A program made the position numbers and the translations under genes. The notes under the pieces are model-generated. The model searched no databases, had not been told where the DNA came from, and saw only the letters and a program-made list of their open reading frames with translations. Positions 1 through 10,024 of a stretch of 64,000 nt of DNA are shown here, one piece after another. The first letter of the stretch is position 1, and each line of letters begins with the position of its first letter. This DNA comes from Erwinia_E haradaeae_D (GTDB lineage Bacteria > Pseudomonadota > Gammaproteobacteria > Enterobacterales > Enterobacteriaceae): the NCBI RefSeq assembly GCF_900698935.1, contig NZ_LR217715.1, positions 310,001-374,000 on the forward strand. Reading direction: 5' to 3'.

Positions 1-691
1 ATAGATTAATATGTTTTTGGTATACCTGATTTTTGGTATACATATCAAAGATTTTTTACCATCAGGTAGTATGATACTAGACTTCTAAACAACAATACAG
101 CATATTTTATATGCTCAAAGTACCAGGTATGCATTGTGACTATGCGATTAATAATCGCATTTATGATATATTGAGCAATCTAATGTTGGTGAGTGTTCTA
201 CATTTTTTGTTGGTTATCTTCATAACCTTTTGCGTATTTAATACCGAAAAAACCCTTGATTTGCTGCACGATATTTTCTATTTGTAATCGATATGGTGGT
301 ATTAAGGATTAATAATATAGATTGAGCGTGAAAATAGTCAATGGGCATATTTATCATCTATAAAGTATATGTGTAAATTTATTTTTTTTCACGGAAACGG
401 AATGGGTGCAACTAGAGAGTTTTTGTGTATTATTGACTATACTGATTATTTTTATTATTTTTCTATCATCATATGATATAATGTTATATGTCTGCTTTAT
501 ATGTCTGCTTTTATGTCTGCTGTAGTGCTTGATAAGCATCACAGATCTTTCTAATACAGAATTACATCTTTTTATGCTCTGTTATAGCGCGGCATTCTTT
601 ATTTTTATGCTTATTGCCTCATAATATGCTCAGGCATCATTGTAGACTTAGTATTGTAAGTGTGAATTGAATAAACAGATTGATATTTTTG
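1..691. other. Gene-free AT-rich spacer
   Basis: No supportable gene lies here. Small inverted repeats are visible: arms ATGCGATT/AATCGCAT around a 3-base loop at 142-160, and GGTTAT-CTTC-ATAACC followed by TTTT at 212-231, which looks like a weak intrinsic terminator on the plus strand. A 12-bp direct repeat (TTTTTGGTATAC) occurs at 14-25 and 30-41, and a short unit TATGTCTGCT occurs three times at 487-521. The only open frame is short, rich in Lys, Asn and Ile, and resembles nothing I know. Confidence 0.6.
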
Positions 692-1258
692 TTAAAGAGT
701 TTTTTTTATGTATTGTGGTAACTCTTTTAAACTATTGAGTACATAATCAGCGTTTAGCACGTGTTCTTTGTGGATCACTTGACCGCTACGAACTAATATT
801 TTTTTTCCAACCCCAGCTGTTTGTGCTGCTTTTATATCTTCTATTTTATCGCCTACCATATAAGAAGCTGACATCTTGATATGTAAATCCTTTTTAGCAG
901 TTAGTAACATTCCCGGTTGTGGTTTACGACAATGACATTTTTTGCGCCATTTTTTTATCGTGGCGGTAGGATGATGAGGGCAAAAATATACACCATCTAG
1001 GCGAATATTATGTTCTGCTAAACATTTATTCATCCATTGAGTTAAGATCATAAATTGATTTATAGTAAATATACCGCGTGCAATTCCTGATTGATTGGTC
1101 ACGACGATAATGGCAAAACCCATCAATATTAATTCATGCATTGCATCAATGACACCATCAATAAATTTAAATCGATCTATTGTACAGACGTAGCCAAAAT
1201 CAAGATTTATAGTGCCATCTCTGTCTAAAAAGATGGCCGGTGTTTTATAAACCAGCAT
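692..1258 (-). CDS. gmhB: D-glycero-beta-D-manno-heptose 1,7-bisphosphate 7-phosphatase
   Basis: This cytoplasmic HAD-superfamily phosphatase removes the 7-phosphate in the ADP-heptose pathway for the inner core of LPS. The N-terminus carries the HAD nucleophile motif FLDRDGT, and the middle has the family's zinc-binding cluster (CPHHP followed by CHCRKP). With the start used here the protein is 188 aa, against about 191 in E. coli. The frame is open four codons further upstream, but the ATG at 1258 is preceded by GGAAG at ideal spacing and aligns better with the E. coli N-terminus. It stands alone, with long spacers on both sides. Together with lpxA, lpxB and lpxD further along, it indicates that a heptose-containing LPS core is still made. 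Confidence 0.95.
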   Translation of the reverse strand: MLVYKTPAIFLDRDGTINLDFGYVCTIDRFKFIDGVIDAMHELILMGFAIIVVTNQSGIARGIFTINQFMILTQWMNKCLAEHNIRLDGVYFCPHHPTATIKKWRKKCHCRKPQPGMLLTAKKDLHIKMSASYMVGDKIEDIKAAQTAGVGKKILVRSGQVIHKEHVLNADYVLNSLKELPQYIKKTL

Positions 1259-1410
1259 GTACGCTTCCATTTTTGGTGAGATTTTCTCAGTGAATACTGT
1301 AAGTATATATTTCTATAATATTATATTGTATTGTATGATGTGTAACATAGAATATGTGTATATCATATAAATGAGTATTTATTGTTTATATTGATAGCAT
1401 CTATAAATTT

Positions 1411-1450
1411 GTAGTATGTATATATACTATATAGTATATATACATACTAC
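1411..1450. repeat. Perfect 40-bp palindrome
   Basis: The left half GTAGTATGTATATATACTAT is followed with no spacer by its exact reverse complement, giving 20-bp arms. The symmetry breaks at 1410/1451 (T/T). A second small inverted repeat (TACTCT/AGAGTA, 1448-1461) overlaps its right end. It lies about 150 bp upstream of the gmhB start. It could extrude as a cruciform or be the folded remnant of an inverted duplication. I see no coding content. Confidence 0.9.
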
Positions 1451-1712
1451 TCTTTAGAGTAAGAGCGGATGTATAAGAGTATTGTACGCTTATATTTGTT
1501 CATATGAAAAGATTTTTTCTGGTTCAAGATTGTTTATTAGTTTTACTATGAATTTTAATTATATTAGTAAGGAGAATTGATATTTAAAATAATTAATGAG
1601 TTTTGATTAAAAATAAATCATGTGTTATTTTAAACATTACTAATATCATGAAGATGATGTATTTGTTTGAACAATATACAAACTAGTCCATTCTTGTAGA
1701 ATTAGAATATCA

Positions 1713-1734
1713 TACTGTGCATGCATGCACAGTA
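1713..1734. repeat. Perfect 22-bp palindrome
   Basis: The half-site TACTGTGCATG is followed immediately by CATGCACAGTA. It contains alternating purine-pyrimidine TGCATGCA. It is in the gmhB-map spacer, 260 bp from the 40-bp palindrome. No gene or operon start lies within several hundred bases, so an operator role is not supported by position. Confidence 0.85.
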
Positions 1735-1864
1735 CTATATATAGATAATTACATCTTTAAAGAAAAAAATTTTATATTAAGTATTGTGTAAATATTGTAA
1801 GAGAAAAAATATATTTTATATAGATATATATTTTTTTATAGGTTAAGATCGATAAATTGAATTG

Positions 1865-1896
1865 AAGAACAAAATATATATGTGTATTTTGTTCTT
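1865..1896. repeat. Inverted repeat with 12-bp arms
   Basis: Arms AAGAACAAAATA and TATTTTGTTCTT are exact reverse complements separated by 8 bases. Neither strand has a clear T-tract after the stem, so a terminator role is doubtful. It belongs to the cluster of inverted repeats at 1.4-1.9 kb. Confidence 0.8.
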
Positions 1897-3861
1897 AAAA
1901 TTTCTACTCAACAGTGGATATCGATAGTGTCTATAAGACTAAAATGTTCTGTAATGTTTTATGAAAAATCATACTTTTAATATAATGCGATAAGTATTAT
2001 TTACTTTTTTTAAAAAATAAATAGAATGTAATTCTATTACATAGGAATGATCTAAAAATACCATTTTAGAAAACTAATTTTTGTAAGGTATAGTATTCAT
2101 TAACCCAGGCATTGCTTGTAATTAAAAGGATCATCATTAACATGATGCTCTTAACACATGAATGGATCATAGTAGTATACACTGCAATGCAAGTTGATAG
2201 AGCAAAGAAGTTAGAAAATATTTATTGGAAATAATGTAAGATATAAGATGTTTAGAAACACTCACCTCTTACCATAACTATACTAAATAAAAACATGGAT
2301 CAATAAATATGTATTTATAATCACATTTATATGCGGATCAAGTCATAAATACAGTTAGAAAAAGTAATTAGGATTGGATTATAATTTTACATCGATGATA
2401 ACATCATAGAGTAGAGTGAACAATACATTTTGATTATGTTATTGACTAGGTAAAATCTACAATACATATAATATTTAAGAGCGCCATCTTTTTTATGTGC
2501 AAGCATCTTGATAAGTGATATATGAATAATACTATCAAAAGATAGTATGGCGTATCAATAGAGTTTTCACAGCAGTGCTGATAATGATAAGAATATTATA
2601 CTGAAACTATACACTAAAATTTTAAATGCATATCACAAATTATTAGAACGCGCGTTTAGATTGCATTTTAATGTTTTAATGTAAGATGACGTAAATCTAT
2701 TATATGTTTTAAGATGTACACTTTGTAGTGTGTATGATTTTTTAGGTGTGTTTAATTCTTTTAGGTGTACTTATGAACCTATTGGGTTACTGGGTTATTT
2801 GTCACTATAACTAGAGCTGTGATGTAGTTAGGTATCTTGAGATGCAATCTGTGTATCATATTTTATTTTTCATGAGTTGTGTGTAAGACGTAAGTGATGT
2901 AAGAAGATGCATCTTCTAAAAGTTATGGTATGCAGTATGTTTTTATATAATTTGTATGCGTACAGTATCTTTTAGAGTTTTATAAGTCAAAAAGTATTCT
3001 ATACTTACTACTCTACCTCTTGTGTTGTAGTGTTGTAGGTTGTAGAGAGCATGTAGAGAGTGCATCTAAATTTTAATAAAAGAATATTCTGTGATTTAAC
3101 TGGCTGGCGGTGTCATCGCTTTGACTGTGATAATCTTGAACATAAAGATATATCCGACTCAGCAGTCTCCTGTAAGCATCGGATATTTAAAATAGTAAGA
3201 AGCGAACTATATCGACTATTGATTTTACTACAGTTTTAGAAGGGCTTATGTCATATTCTAGTTTTTTCACATTACTAATCGCATTAGAAATAGATTGAGC
3301 ATAAGTTTCTGTTTTTTTCATCCTAAGATACATCACTTACATTTAAGTAACGCAATTGAGTATAAAAATTTTAAGCACACAATATGTATTGTGTTGTCGT
3401 ATACAAGGTTAGATTAAGAGATCCTGATATAAGAATGCAAGTAACATGGGCATAAACATGTTGAATGGTCTACTGCAGCCTGGTTGGGCTTCTCTCATGT
3501 CACACATCTTGATGATATTCAATATTATGCGATATTGATCGTTCAGTTATTTGCAAGACATAACCATTTTGTTTTGTATATTAGTTTTGAATCAAAATAG
3601 GTATAATAAAGTATTATATATAATAATTAAAATAGAGGGTATTTGCGTTTTATATGGGTTTTATAGTGGTACTTTTAATGTATTTTCCATACGGACAATA
3701 TCGCTGATCTTATAAAAGTCTGTAGAAGAGTAGATTGCATAGCACCTTATAACTTATGTCGGTTGGGATGGTCATTTTAAAAAAAGTACTGTGAGTAACT
3801 GGCCATGTATTGTGGTGATGCCCAAGATAAGAATTTAGTATTTTAGTGAAAAAGCATCGTT

Positions 3862-3893
3862 GCATTATCACACATAGTGGTATAATGCTTTTC
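3862..3893 (+). terminator. Candidate intrinsic terminator
   Basis: The stem GCATTAT/ATAATGC continues inward with CAC/GTG and is followed by TTTTCTTCT on the plus strand. No plus-strand gene is seen upstream. On the minus strand it sits about 270 bases beyond the map stop and is followed, after eight bases, by a TTTTT run, so it might serve map instead. This rests on sequence shape only. Confidence 0.3.
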
Positions 3894-4154
3894 TTCTAAG
3901 TGTTAGTATCGTTGAATGGTGAATTTAAAATCTATCTGTGCATGGTACAAGATTAGTTTCAAGTAGAAAGCTAATATGAATTTTGAATATTGATTTAGAC
4001 TTAGAGAATATTGTATATATTTGAGATATCTTGCTCAGAAGAAGTTATGCTACATTCTGGATGATGCCTGTGTGCTCAGATATATATGAGATATAATTCG
4101 AGTCCATGATGTAATATCTATAATATGTCTATATTACTTTATTACTTTATGTTA

Positions 4155-4943
4155 TTAATATGTTAATATTCTAGGAATAGTCTCGTCTTGGCGTAACGTC
4201 ATAATTTCACACCCATTCTGAGTTACGACTACAGTGTGTTCGTATTGCGCGGATAAGCTAGAGTCTTTAGTTCTGACCGTCCACCCATCTGACATACAAT
4301 AAACTTTAGAGTCACCAGCATTAATCATGGGTTCAATTGTAAATGCCATCCCTGGTTGTAAAATTACCCCGCCATCTTCTGCGTCATAATGTAGAATGTG
4401 AGGTTCCTCATGGAACTTTCTCCCGATACCATGTCCACAATATTCGCGTACTACTGAGTAATTTTGTTTTTCAACAAAACGTTGAATTACGCAGCCAAGA
4501 GCGCGTAGACGCATTCCTGGTTGTACCATTCGTATAGCAAGATAGAGGCTTTCTTGAGTAATGCGACATAGATGTTGAGCGTGGGTGGTAGCTCTTCCTA
4601 CAATAAACATTGCAGAAGTATCACCATGATATTGGTCTTTTAAAACAGTTACATCAATATTAACAATATCGCCTTCTTTAAGAATCTCATCCTCACTTGG
4701 GATTCCGTGGCACACTACATCATTTATGGAGATGCATACAGATTTTGGAAATCCATGGTAATTCAGACACGCAGAGAATGCATTTTGCTTTGTAGTAATA
4801 TACTCATGGCATAGGCGATCTAATGTAGCTGTATTGATATTAGGAACAATGTGCACTTTAATCATATCAAGCACCTCTGCTGCTAAGCGACCAGCGATTC
4901 TCATTTTATCAACTTCTTTAGGGGTTTTGATTACAATTGCCAT
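4155..4943 (-). CDS. map: Methionine aminopeptidase, type I
   Basis: This enzyme removes the initiator methionine from new proteins in the cytosol and is essential in bacteria. The protein (262 aa with this start, 264 in E. coli) shows the pita-bread-fold metal ligands in order: Asp in NIDVTV, Asp in YHGDTS, His in YCGHGIGR, Glu in FTIEPM and Glu in QYEHT. The frame is open seven codons further upstream. The ATG at 4943 is preferred because MAIVIKTP aligns with the E. coli N-terminus and it is preceded by a GGA-type ribosome binding site. It is divergent from rpsB, as in E. coli, but the divergent spacer is unusually long at 1.56 kb. Confidence 0.96.
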   Translation of the reverse strand: MAIVIKTPKEVDKMRIAGRLAAEVLDMIKVHIVPNINTATLDRLCHEYITTKQNAFSACLNYHGFPKSVCISINDVVCHGIPSEDEILKEGDIVNIDVTVLKDQYHGDTSAMFIVGRATTHAQHLCRITQESLYLAIRMVQPGMRLRALGCVIQRFVEKQNYSVVREYCGHGIGRKFHEEPHILHYDAEDGGVILQPGMAFTIEPMINAGDSKVYCMSDGWTVRTKDSSLSAQYEHTVVVTQNGCEIMTLRQDETIPRILTY

Positions 4944-6503
4944 ATATTTATCCGTGAATTTCAATATACAAGCTGCTAGTGGTAGTCGAACTATCAGAAC
5001 AAGTATTATGTGTAGATAACAGGGTTTAGAAGAAGAGAAAAATTCTTTTAGAATAAAGGTATCGCATATCTTTACACTGTAATCGTTTTCTTATGAAAAT
5101 GGTATGTAACTTTCTTATTTTAAAATGGAGTATTGAATGATGTTAATATTCGGATCTAGCGCGTTTACCTTTGATAGAGGATGTAAAAGTCTAACTTAGT
5201 ACCATGATAATGATTGTATATAATATATGAAGTATATTGGCGAAATCTATCTTTGTGCATTGTCCTCGTATCAGAACGATGTAGGATTATTACAAGGCAT
5301 TCAATGTAATCAGATTCGGTATAATGCATTGCAGTATGTGCATATTCATATACATCCTGTGATTTCTAATGGATCATGACAATGATCAGCTATTTTCCGA
5401 TACACCACTTCATGGTAAACATGACTTTTTCACTGACCATCTTAAGTAATATGTGATCATACACTCACACGAGTGTGTTTTGGAGTCATACTCATATTGT
5501 AGTATACAACAGTGTATAATAAATCTAGTTAGATGACTTCGTTGCATTTATAATCGTAAATAACGAATAGACATATTAGGGTGTTAAGTATATGTAGATA
5601 TATTATTCTCCTTTCATATCTCAAGCATATTGTTCATACTGCATCACCCTGTATTGCTCAAGAGGTATATTATGAAGGTGGCTGAGATTAGTGACTATAA
5701 CATAAAACAGCGTAAAGATGGAGTATCATCTAACAGGTACATGGTGGATTGACTAACTTCTTAGAGCATCTTTTATTGGTGTGTCACTTAGATTCGATGT
5801 TAATAATTATAGTTAAGTGTATATCATTTTAGTATTTTATGACTTGATGTCGGTTGTACCATTGCTGGTTTAATATATCCAATACTTTGAACACATGAAT
5901 GACTCTCAGTAGTACAAATTTTTTGTATTTTTTAAGGTATTCAGATGGAGTTTCGAGAAGAAAGATAGGTGATTATGTTAGTGCGGTAGAGCCGTACAGC
6001 GCATGTCTTAATAAAGAATTATATTGTATATCGAAAATAAGTATGTTTGTTTGAGAGCAGAGAAGCGCTTTTTTGTAGCACATATATCGCTATATTCACT
6101 GGTAAGGGTGATTTAAGAGGTATAATGCTTCTAGCTATCTCTCAATGCAGTACATTACGCAAAGGCAGGAGGCTTATCTATGAAAACAATAATGTCATTA
6201 GAAACAATAATGTCTATTATTATATAATTGTTTGTTAGTTAGAAGAGTCATTCCTGGATAATAACATCTCCTTAAACAGCATATGTGTGGACTTGTATGG
6301 AGTGCGAATGGGTATATAAATCGTAAAATAGGATTTATACAGGACTTTATTGAATAAAAGAATGCAACACTATTTTAGTGGCATGTATTTCTAGGTTACA
6401 CTAGAGTTTCAAGTGTTTATGTTGAATTTTGTAGTCTTCATGATGTTTTTCGCATAGCGCATATGAATGCTGCATCCTAAAATATTATATCATAGGGGTA
6501 ATA
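4944..6503. other. 1.56-kb divergent spacer between map and rpsB
   Basis: This must hold the divergent promoters of map and rpsB, but no clear -35/-10 pair stands out. Small hairpins occur at 5459-5478 (8-bp arms with one G-T pair, followed by TTT), 5913-5933 (TACAAA/TTTGTA followed by six T) and 6315-6339 (TATAAATC/GATTTATA). A 63-codon open frame near 6047-6238 has no recognisable similarity and I regard it as chance. From memory the same spacer in E. coli is only a few hundred bases, so it has grown rather than shrunk here. Confidence 0.5.
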
Positions 6504-7211
6504 ATGGTCACGATTTCAATGCATGATATGCTACAGGCCGGCGTACACTTTGGTCATCAAACGCGTTATTGGAACCCAAAAATGAAACCCTTCATTTTTG
6601 GTTCTCGTAACAAGGTACATATCATTAATCTTGAGAAAACTGTGCCGATGTTTCATGAGGCTTTAGCTGAAATTAAAAAAATTTCTTCTCGTAAAGGCAA
6701 AATTTTATTTGTTGGCACTAAGCGTTCTGCCAATATTGCTGTTAAAAAGTATGCTATAAGTTGTGATCAGTTTTTTGTTAATCACCGTTGGTTGGGGGGT
6801 ATGCTGACTAATTGGAAAACTGTTCGTCAATCTATTAAGCGTTTAAAGGACCTGGAAGTACAGGCTCAGGATGGTACTTTTGATAAACTCACTAAAAAAG
6901 AAGCACTTATTCGTGCTGGCAAGTTATCTAAGTTAGAAAACAGCTTAGGGGGCATTAAAGACATGGGTGGTTTACCAGATGCGCTGTTTGTTGTTGATGC
7001 TCACCATGAAAATATTGCTATTAAAGAAGCTAATAATTTAGGTATTCCAGTGTTTGCAATTGTAGATACAAACTCTAATCCAGATGGGGTGGATTTTATT
7101 ATCCCAGGTAATGATGATGCTATTCGCGCAGTCAATTTATACCTGACAACAGTGGAAACAACCATTCGTGCAGGGCTATCTCACGCTTTAGTGCATACAT
7201 CTGATAAGTAA
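6504..7211 (+). CDS. rpsB: 30S ribosomal protein S2
   Basis: S2 binds the head-body junction of the 30S subunit together with S1 and is needed for initiation. The 235-aa product (241 in E. coli) is colinear with the enteric protein. It starts with the conserved MLQAGVHFGHQTRYWNPKM segment and later carries the family signatures HRWLGGMLTNW and GLPDALFVVDAHHE. AGGGG precedes the ATG at ideal spacing. It opens the rpsB-tsf pair, as in other enterics; in E. coli the two are cotranscribed with partial termination between them. A 7-bp hairpin (TATAATC/GATTATA, 7244-7260) lies 33 bases after the stop. Confidence 0.98.
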   Translation: MVTISMHDMLQAGVHFGHQTRYWNPKMKPFIFGSRNKVHIINLEKTVPMFHEALAEIKKISSRKGKILFVGTKRSANIAVKKYAISCDQFFVNHRWLGGMLTNWKTVRQSIKRLKDLEVQAQDGTFDKLTKKEALIRAGKLSKLENSLGGIKDMGGLPDALFVVDAHHENIAIKEANNLGIPVFAIVDTNSNPDGVDFIIPGNDDAIRAVNLYLTTVETTIRAGLSHALVHTSDK

Positions 7212-7519
7212 GTCTAGTGTAGTAGTGAATTGAGATATGATGATATAATCAAAGATTATAACGTATAAGTAAGTTCATGATGCAGTGTATTAGAAACATA
7301 TAATTGTGGAGCGGTATAAAATTTTTTATCATGTATTAGCATTATAGTAGCAATACTTATGTTCTATTTCTGCAAGTGTACTTTTAAAATTATGTAATGA
7401 TGACTCATCTAGTAAACATGCTTATGTATTTTTTTAAGGTTGATAAAATACGTATGTATTTCCAATATATGCGTATCTATTTCTGACATCTTGGTGTTCA
7501 TTAAGGAGAAAGGAAGAGC
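7212..7519. other. rpsB-tsf spacer
   Basis: This 308-base spacer has a small perfect hairpin, TATAATC-AAA-GATTATA, at 7244-7260 with no T-tract. That would fit a relic of the attenuator found between rpsB and tsf in E. coli. GGAG at 7505 is the tsf ribosome binding site. Nothing else is recognised. Confidence 0.4.
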
Positions 7520-8326
7520 ATGATTAATATTAGTGTTGCGTTAGTAAAAGATTTACGCGAACGCACTGGATCAGGTATTATGGATTGTAAGATGGCATTA
7601 TCTGAAGCTAATGGCGACATTGATTTAGCAATCAAAAATATGCGAAAATCTGGTATGATCAAAGCAGCAAAAAAAGCGAGTCACATCGCTAAAGAAGGAG
7701 TTATTAGAGGAAAAGTACGAGATACCTACGGCCTCATAATAGAGGTAAATTGCGAAACAGATTTTGTGGCAAAGAATGCTAATTTTAAATTGTTTACTGA
7801 TAAAATACTAAATTTTGCTTTTGTAAGTCAATGTAGTGACACTAAGGTATTAGAATCACGGTTTCACGAAGAACGCATGGAGCTTATAACGCATTTTGGG
7901 GAAAACATTAATATTCGGCGTGTATCCTCTATTGAGTCTACGTATGTAGCGCAATATCTTCATGGTGAACGTATTGGCGTATTAGTCTCTACAGAAAGCT
8001 CTGATATAGAATTTATTAAGCAGATCGCTATGCATATTGCAGCTAGTAAACCTGAATGTATTTATCCAGAAAATATCTCGTCTGCAATGATTGAAAGAGA
8101 GCACCAATTACAATTAGAAATATCTATGCAGTCTGGAAAATCAAAAGAGATTGTGGATAAAATGGTGCAGGGTCGTATGCAGAAATTCATGAGAGAGAAT
8201 TCGTTGGTAGGTCAGGCATTTATTTTAGATCCAGAAAAAACTGTAGGGCAATGTTTAAAAGAGAGAAACGTTTCTATTACAAAGTTTATACGATTTGAAG
8301 TAGGTGAGGGCCTTGTCAATACATAA
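7520..8326 (+). CDS. tsf: Elongation factor Ts
   Basis: EF-Ts exchanges GDP for GTP on EF-Tu in the cytosol. The 268-aa protein (283 in E. coli) begins with the UBA-like N-domain containing LVKDLRERTGSGIMDCKMAL. It then has the core with TDFVAKN, the conserved Asp-Phe motif that disturbs the E. coli EF-Tu nucleotide site, and the C-terminal module with GQAFILDP. The shorter length comes from small internal gaps, not a lost domain. A strong GGAG ribosome binding site precedes the ATG. Confidence 0.97.
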   Translation: MINISVALVKDLRERTGSGIMDCKMALSEANGDIDLAIKNMRKSGMIKAAKKASHIAKEGVIRGKVRDTYGLIIEVNCETDFVAKNANFKLFTDKILNFAFVSQCSDTKVLESRFHEERMELITHFGENINIRRVSSIESTYVAQYLHGERIGVLVSTESSDIEFIKQIAMHIAASKPECIYPENISSAMIEREHQLQLEISMQSGKSKEIVDKMVQGRMQKFMRENSLVGQAFILDPEKTVGQCLKERNVSITKFIRFEVGEGLVNT

Positions 8327-8554
8327 CGAGTCCTTGCTAGAGCTCAAGCGCAGTATATTCTAGAGCCACTTTAAATAGGGATGGACATAATCTTCCTATG
8401 CAGGTATTAATAGTGCTAACGTGAAGCGCGGAAAATAATTTTAATATTATAACCATAATAACCAATATGTTAATTAGTATTTTGTGAATACTATAAGATG
8501 ATGATAGTATCGAACTTAGTATCTATACTAACAGACATCATCTAGGAAATCACT

Positions 8555-9280
8555 ATGGCGACCAATATAAAACCTGTGTATCAACGTATACTGCTAAAAT
8601 TAAGCGGTGAAGTGCTACAAGGTTCTGAAAGTTTTGGTATTGATGCTGATGTATTGGACCGCATGGCAAAAGAAATCAAAGAATTGGTAGATCTAGGGAT
8701 TCAAATAGGTATAGTCATCGGAGGAGGGAATTTATTCCGCGGAGCAAATTTAGAGAAGGTTGGCATGAATCGTATTGTCGGAGACCATATGGGAATGTTA
8801 GCGACAGTAATGAATGGGTTAGCTATGCGTGATGCATTACATCGTGCGTATATAAACTCTAGATTGATGTCTGCTATCCCATTAAATGGTGTGTGCGATA
8901 CGTATAGTTGGAGTGAAGCCATTAGTCTATTGCACCATCATTATGTAGTAATTTTTTCTGCCGGTATTGCAAACCCATTCTTTACTACCGACTCAGCTGC
9001 TTGTTTACGTGGTATTGAGATTAAAGCTGATATAATGTTGAAAGCAACCAAAGTAGATGGCATTTATTCTGCGGACCCAATTTATTATCCGGAGGCAGTG
9101 TTTCACAAACAATTAACTTACTCTGAAGTGCTTCGTCATGCATTGCAAGTCATGGATTCAGCAGCTTTTACTTTAGCACGAGATCATGCATTACCTATTT
9201 GTGTATTTAATATGAACAAACCGGGTGCGTTACGCCGTATACTCATGGGTGAAAGAGAAGGGACATTAATTGTGGAATAA
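8555..9280 (+). CDS. pyrH: Uridylate kinase (UMP kinase)
   Basis: It phosphorylates UMP to UDP with ATP as a cytosolic hexamer of the amino-acid-kinase fold. Its 241 aa match the E. coli length exactly. Visible signatures are LLKLSGE near residue 14, the glycine-rich VIGGGNLFRG, DHMGMLATVMNGLA, and the C-terminal FNMNKPGAL. It lies between tsf and frr as in E. coli, where the product also acts in carAB control; no carAB lies in this window. Confidence 0.97.
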   Translation: MATNIKPVYQRILLKLSGEVLQGSESFGIDADVLDRMAKEIKELVDLGIQIGIVIGGGNLFRGANLEKVGMNRIVGDHMGMLATVMNGLAMRDALHRAYINSRLMSAIPLNGVCDTYSWSEAISLLHHHYVVIFSAGIANPFFTTDSAACLRGIEIKADIMLKATKVDGIYSADPIYYPEAVFHKQLTYSEVLRHALQVMDSAAFTLARDHALPICVFNMNKPGALRRILMGEREGTLIVE

Positions 9281-9356
9281 TATTAGTGTTAGTATATGAC
9301 CGGTATCAGACAGACACTCATTCATGGACTTAAATATAGAACGAAAGGTTATTGGC

Positions 9357-9914
9357 ATGATTAATGCTATTCAACGTGAGACAGAAATACGCATGCAAAA
9401 ATGCGTAGAAGTTTTTATAAAAGGCATAAGAAAAATTCGTACTGGTCGTGCCTCACCCTTTATACTTGATAGCGTAAGCATTGAGTATTATGGTGTGACT
9501 ACACCCTTGTTACAACTGGCTAATGTTACAGTAGAAAATGCGTTGACTTTAAAGATTAATGTTTTTGATCGATCTATTCTTTCTGTTGTTGAGAAGGCAA
9601 TTATGACTTCAGGTTTAGGTTTAAACCCGAGTTCAGTAGGAAGTGATATTCGTGTGCATCTCCCCGCTCTTACCACAGATCGTCGACATCAATTAATGAA
9701 AGTGGTACGCAGTGAATCTGAACAAGGGCGTGTCTCTATTCGCAACATAAGACGTGATGCTAACGATAAAATTAAGGCTTTAGTAAGAAACAAAAAGATT
9801 AGTGAAGAAGATGAACATCGATCTCAAGAGAGAGTACAAAAAATGACTGATTCTTTTATTAAAAAAATAGATCATGTGTTATCAGAAAAAGAAATAGAAA
9901 TATTAGATTTTTAA
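9357..9914 (+). CDS. frr: Ribosome recycling factor
   Basis: RRF, with EF-G, splits the post-termination ribosome. With the ATG at 9357 the product is 185 aa, exactly the E. coli length, and contains the hallmark KIRTGRASP, LANVTVEN, LGLNPSSVGSDIRV and VRNIRRDAN-type segments. The frame is open from 9324, but those 11 residues have no counterpart in the family and AAGG sits at good spacing before the ATG at 9357, so the internal start is chosen. It follows pyrH by 76 bases, probably in one transcript. Confidence 0.95.
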   Translation: MINAIQRETEIRMQKCVEVFIKGIRKIRTGRASPFILDSVSIEYYGVTTPLLQLANVTVENALTLKINVFDRSILSVVEKAIMTSGLGLNPSSVGSDIRVHLPALTTDRRHQLMKVVRSESEQGRVSIRNIRRDANDKIKALVRNKKISEEDEHRSQERVQKMTDSFIKKIDHVLSEKEIEILDF

Positions 9915-10024
9915 ACTTTTTTAGCAGAAGTTCTGTATTTGTATGACGTGTCGATTACCTATACTGAAGAGATTCATATTGTCTCTATTCGATTACTATT
10001 CTGTCTTCTTGGCTGAGAAAACGT

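Larger units (their letters stand above)
1259..4154. other. 2.9-kb spacer between gmhB and map
   Basis: There is no intact gene in 2.9 kb. The left third is rich in inverted repeats: a perfect 40-bp palindrome (1411-1450), a perfect 22-bp palindrome (1713-1734), a 12-bp-arm hairpin (1865-1896), nested arms at 1561-1646, and a 16-bp palindrome (2902-2917). A hairpin at 3862-3888, with GCATTAT/ATAATGC arms followed by TTTTCTTC, could be a terminator. In E. coli map is followed on the same strand by glnD, whose length (about 2.7 kb) would nearly fill this gap. I looked for GlnD motifs on the minus strand and found nothing convincing. Confidence 0.6.

Noticed and set aside
3104..3186. Stretch with CTGGCGG, CCGA-CTCAG and a perfect stem ATATCCGA/TCGGATAT, at first resembling a decayed 5S rRNA
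   Set aside because: The distance between the two 5S-like pieces is 12 bases too long and the 3' half does not match; only the 8-bp inverted repeat (3150-3157 with 3179-3186) is real. Kept as an unexplained hairpin, not as an RNA gene.
3175..3340. Open minus-strand stretch of about 44 codons that I compared with GlnD (Y-N-L-E-P region)
   Set aside because: The neighbouring residues do not fit GlnD and its distance from map would require net insertion. No other GlnD motif was found in 1.3-4.1 kb.
4981..5000. Possible T-arm-like sequence suggesting a minus-strand tRNA
   Set aside because: The T stem does not pair and no acceptor or anticodon arm can be drawn. The same holds for similar short matches elsewhere; only the tRNA-Ser at 38195 folds.
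6047..6238. 63-codon plus-strand open frame upstream of rpsB
   Set aside because: Ends in a repeated AAACAATAATGTC sequence that yields an Asn-rich tail; no recognisable family.
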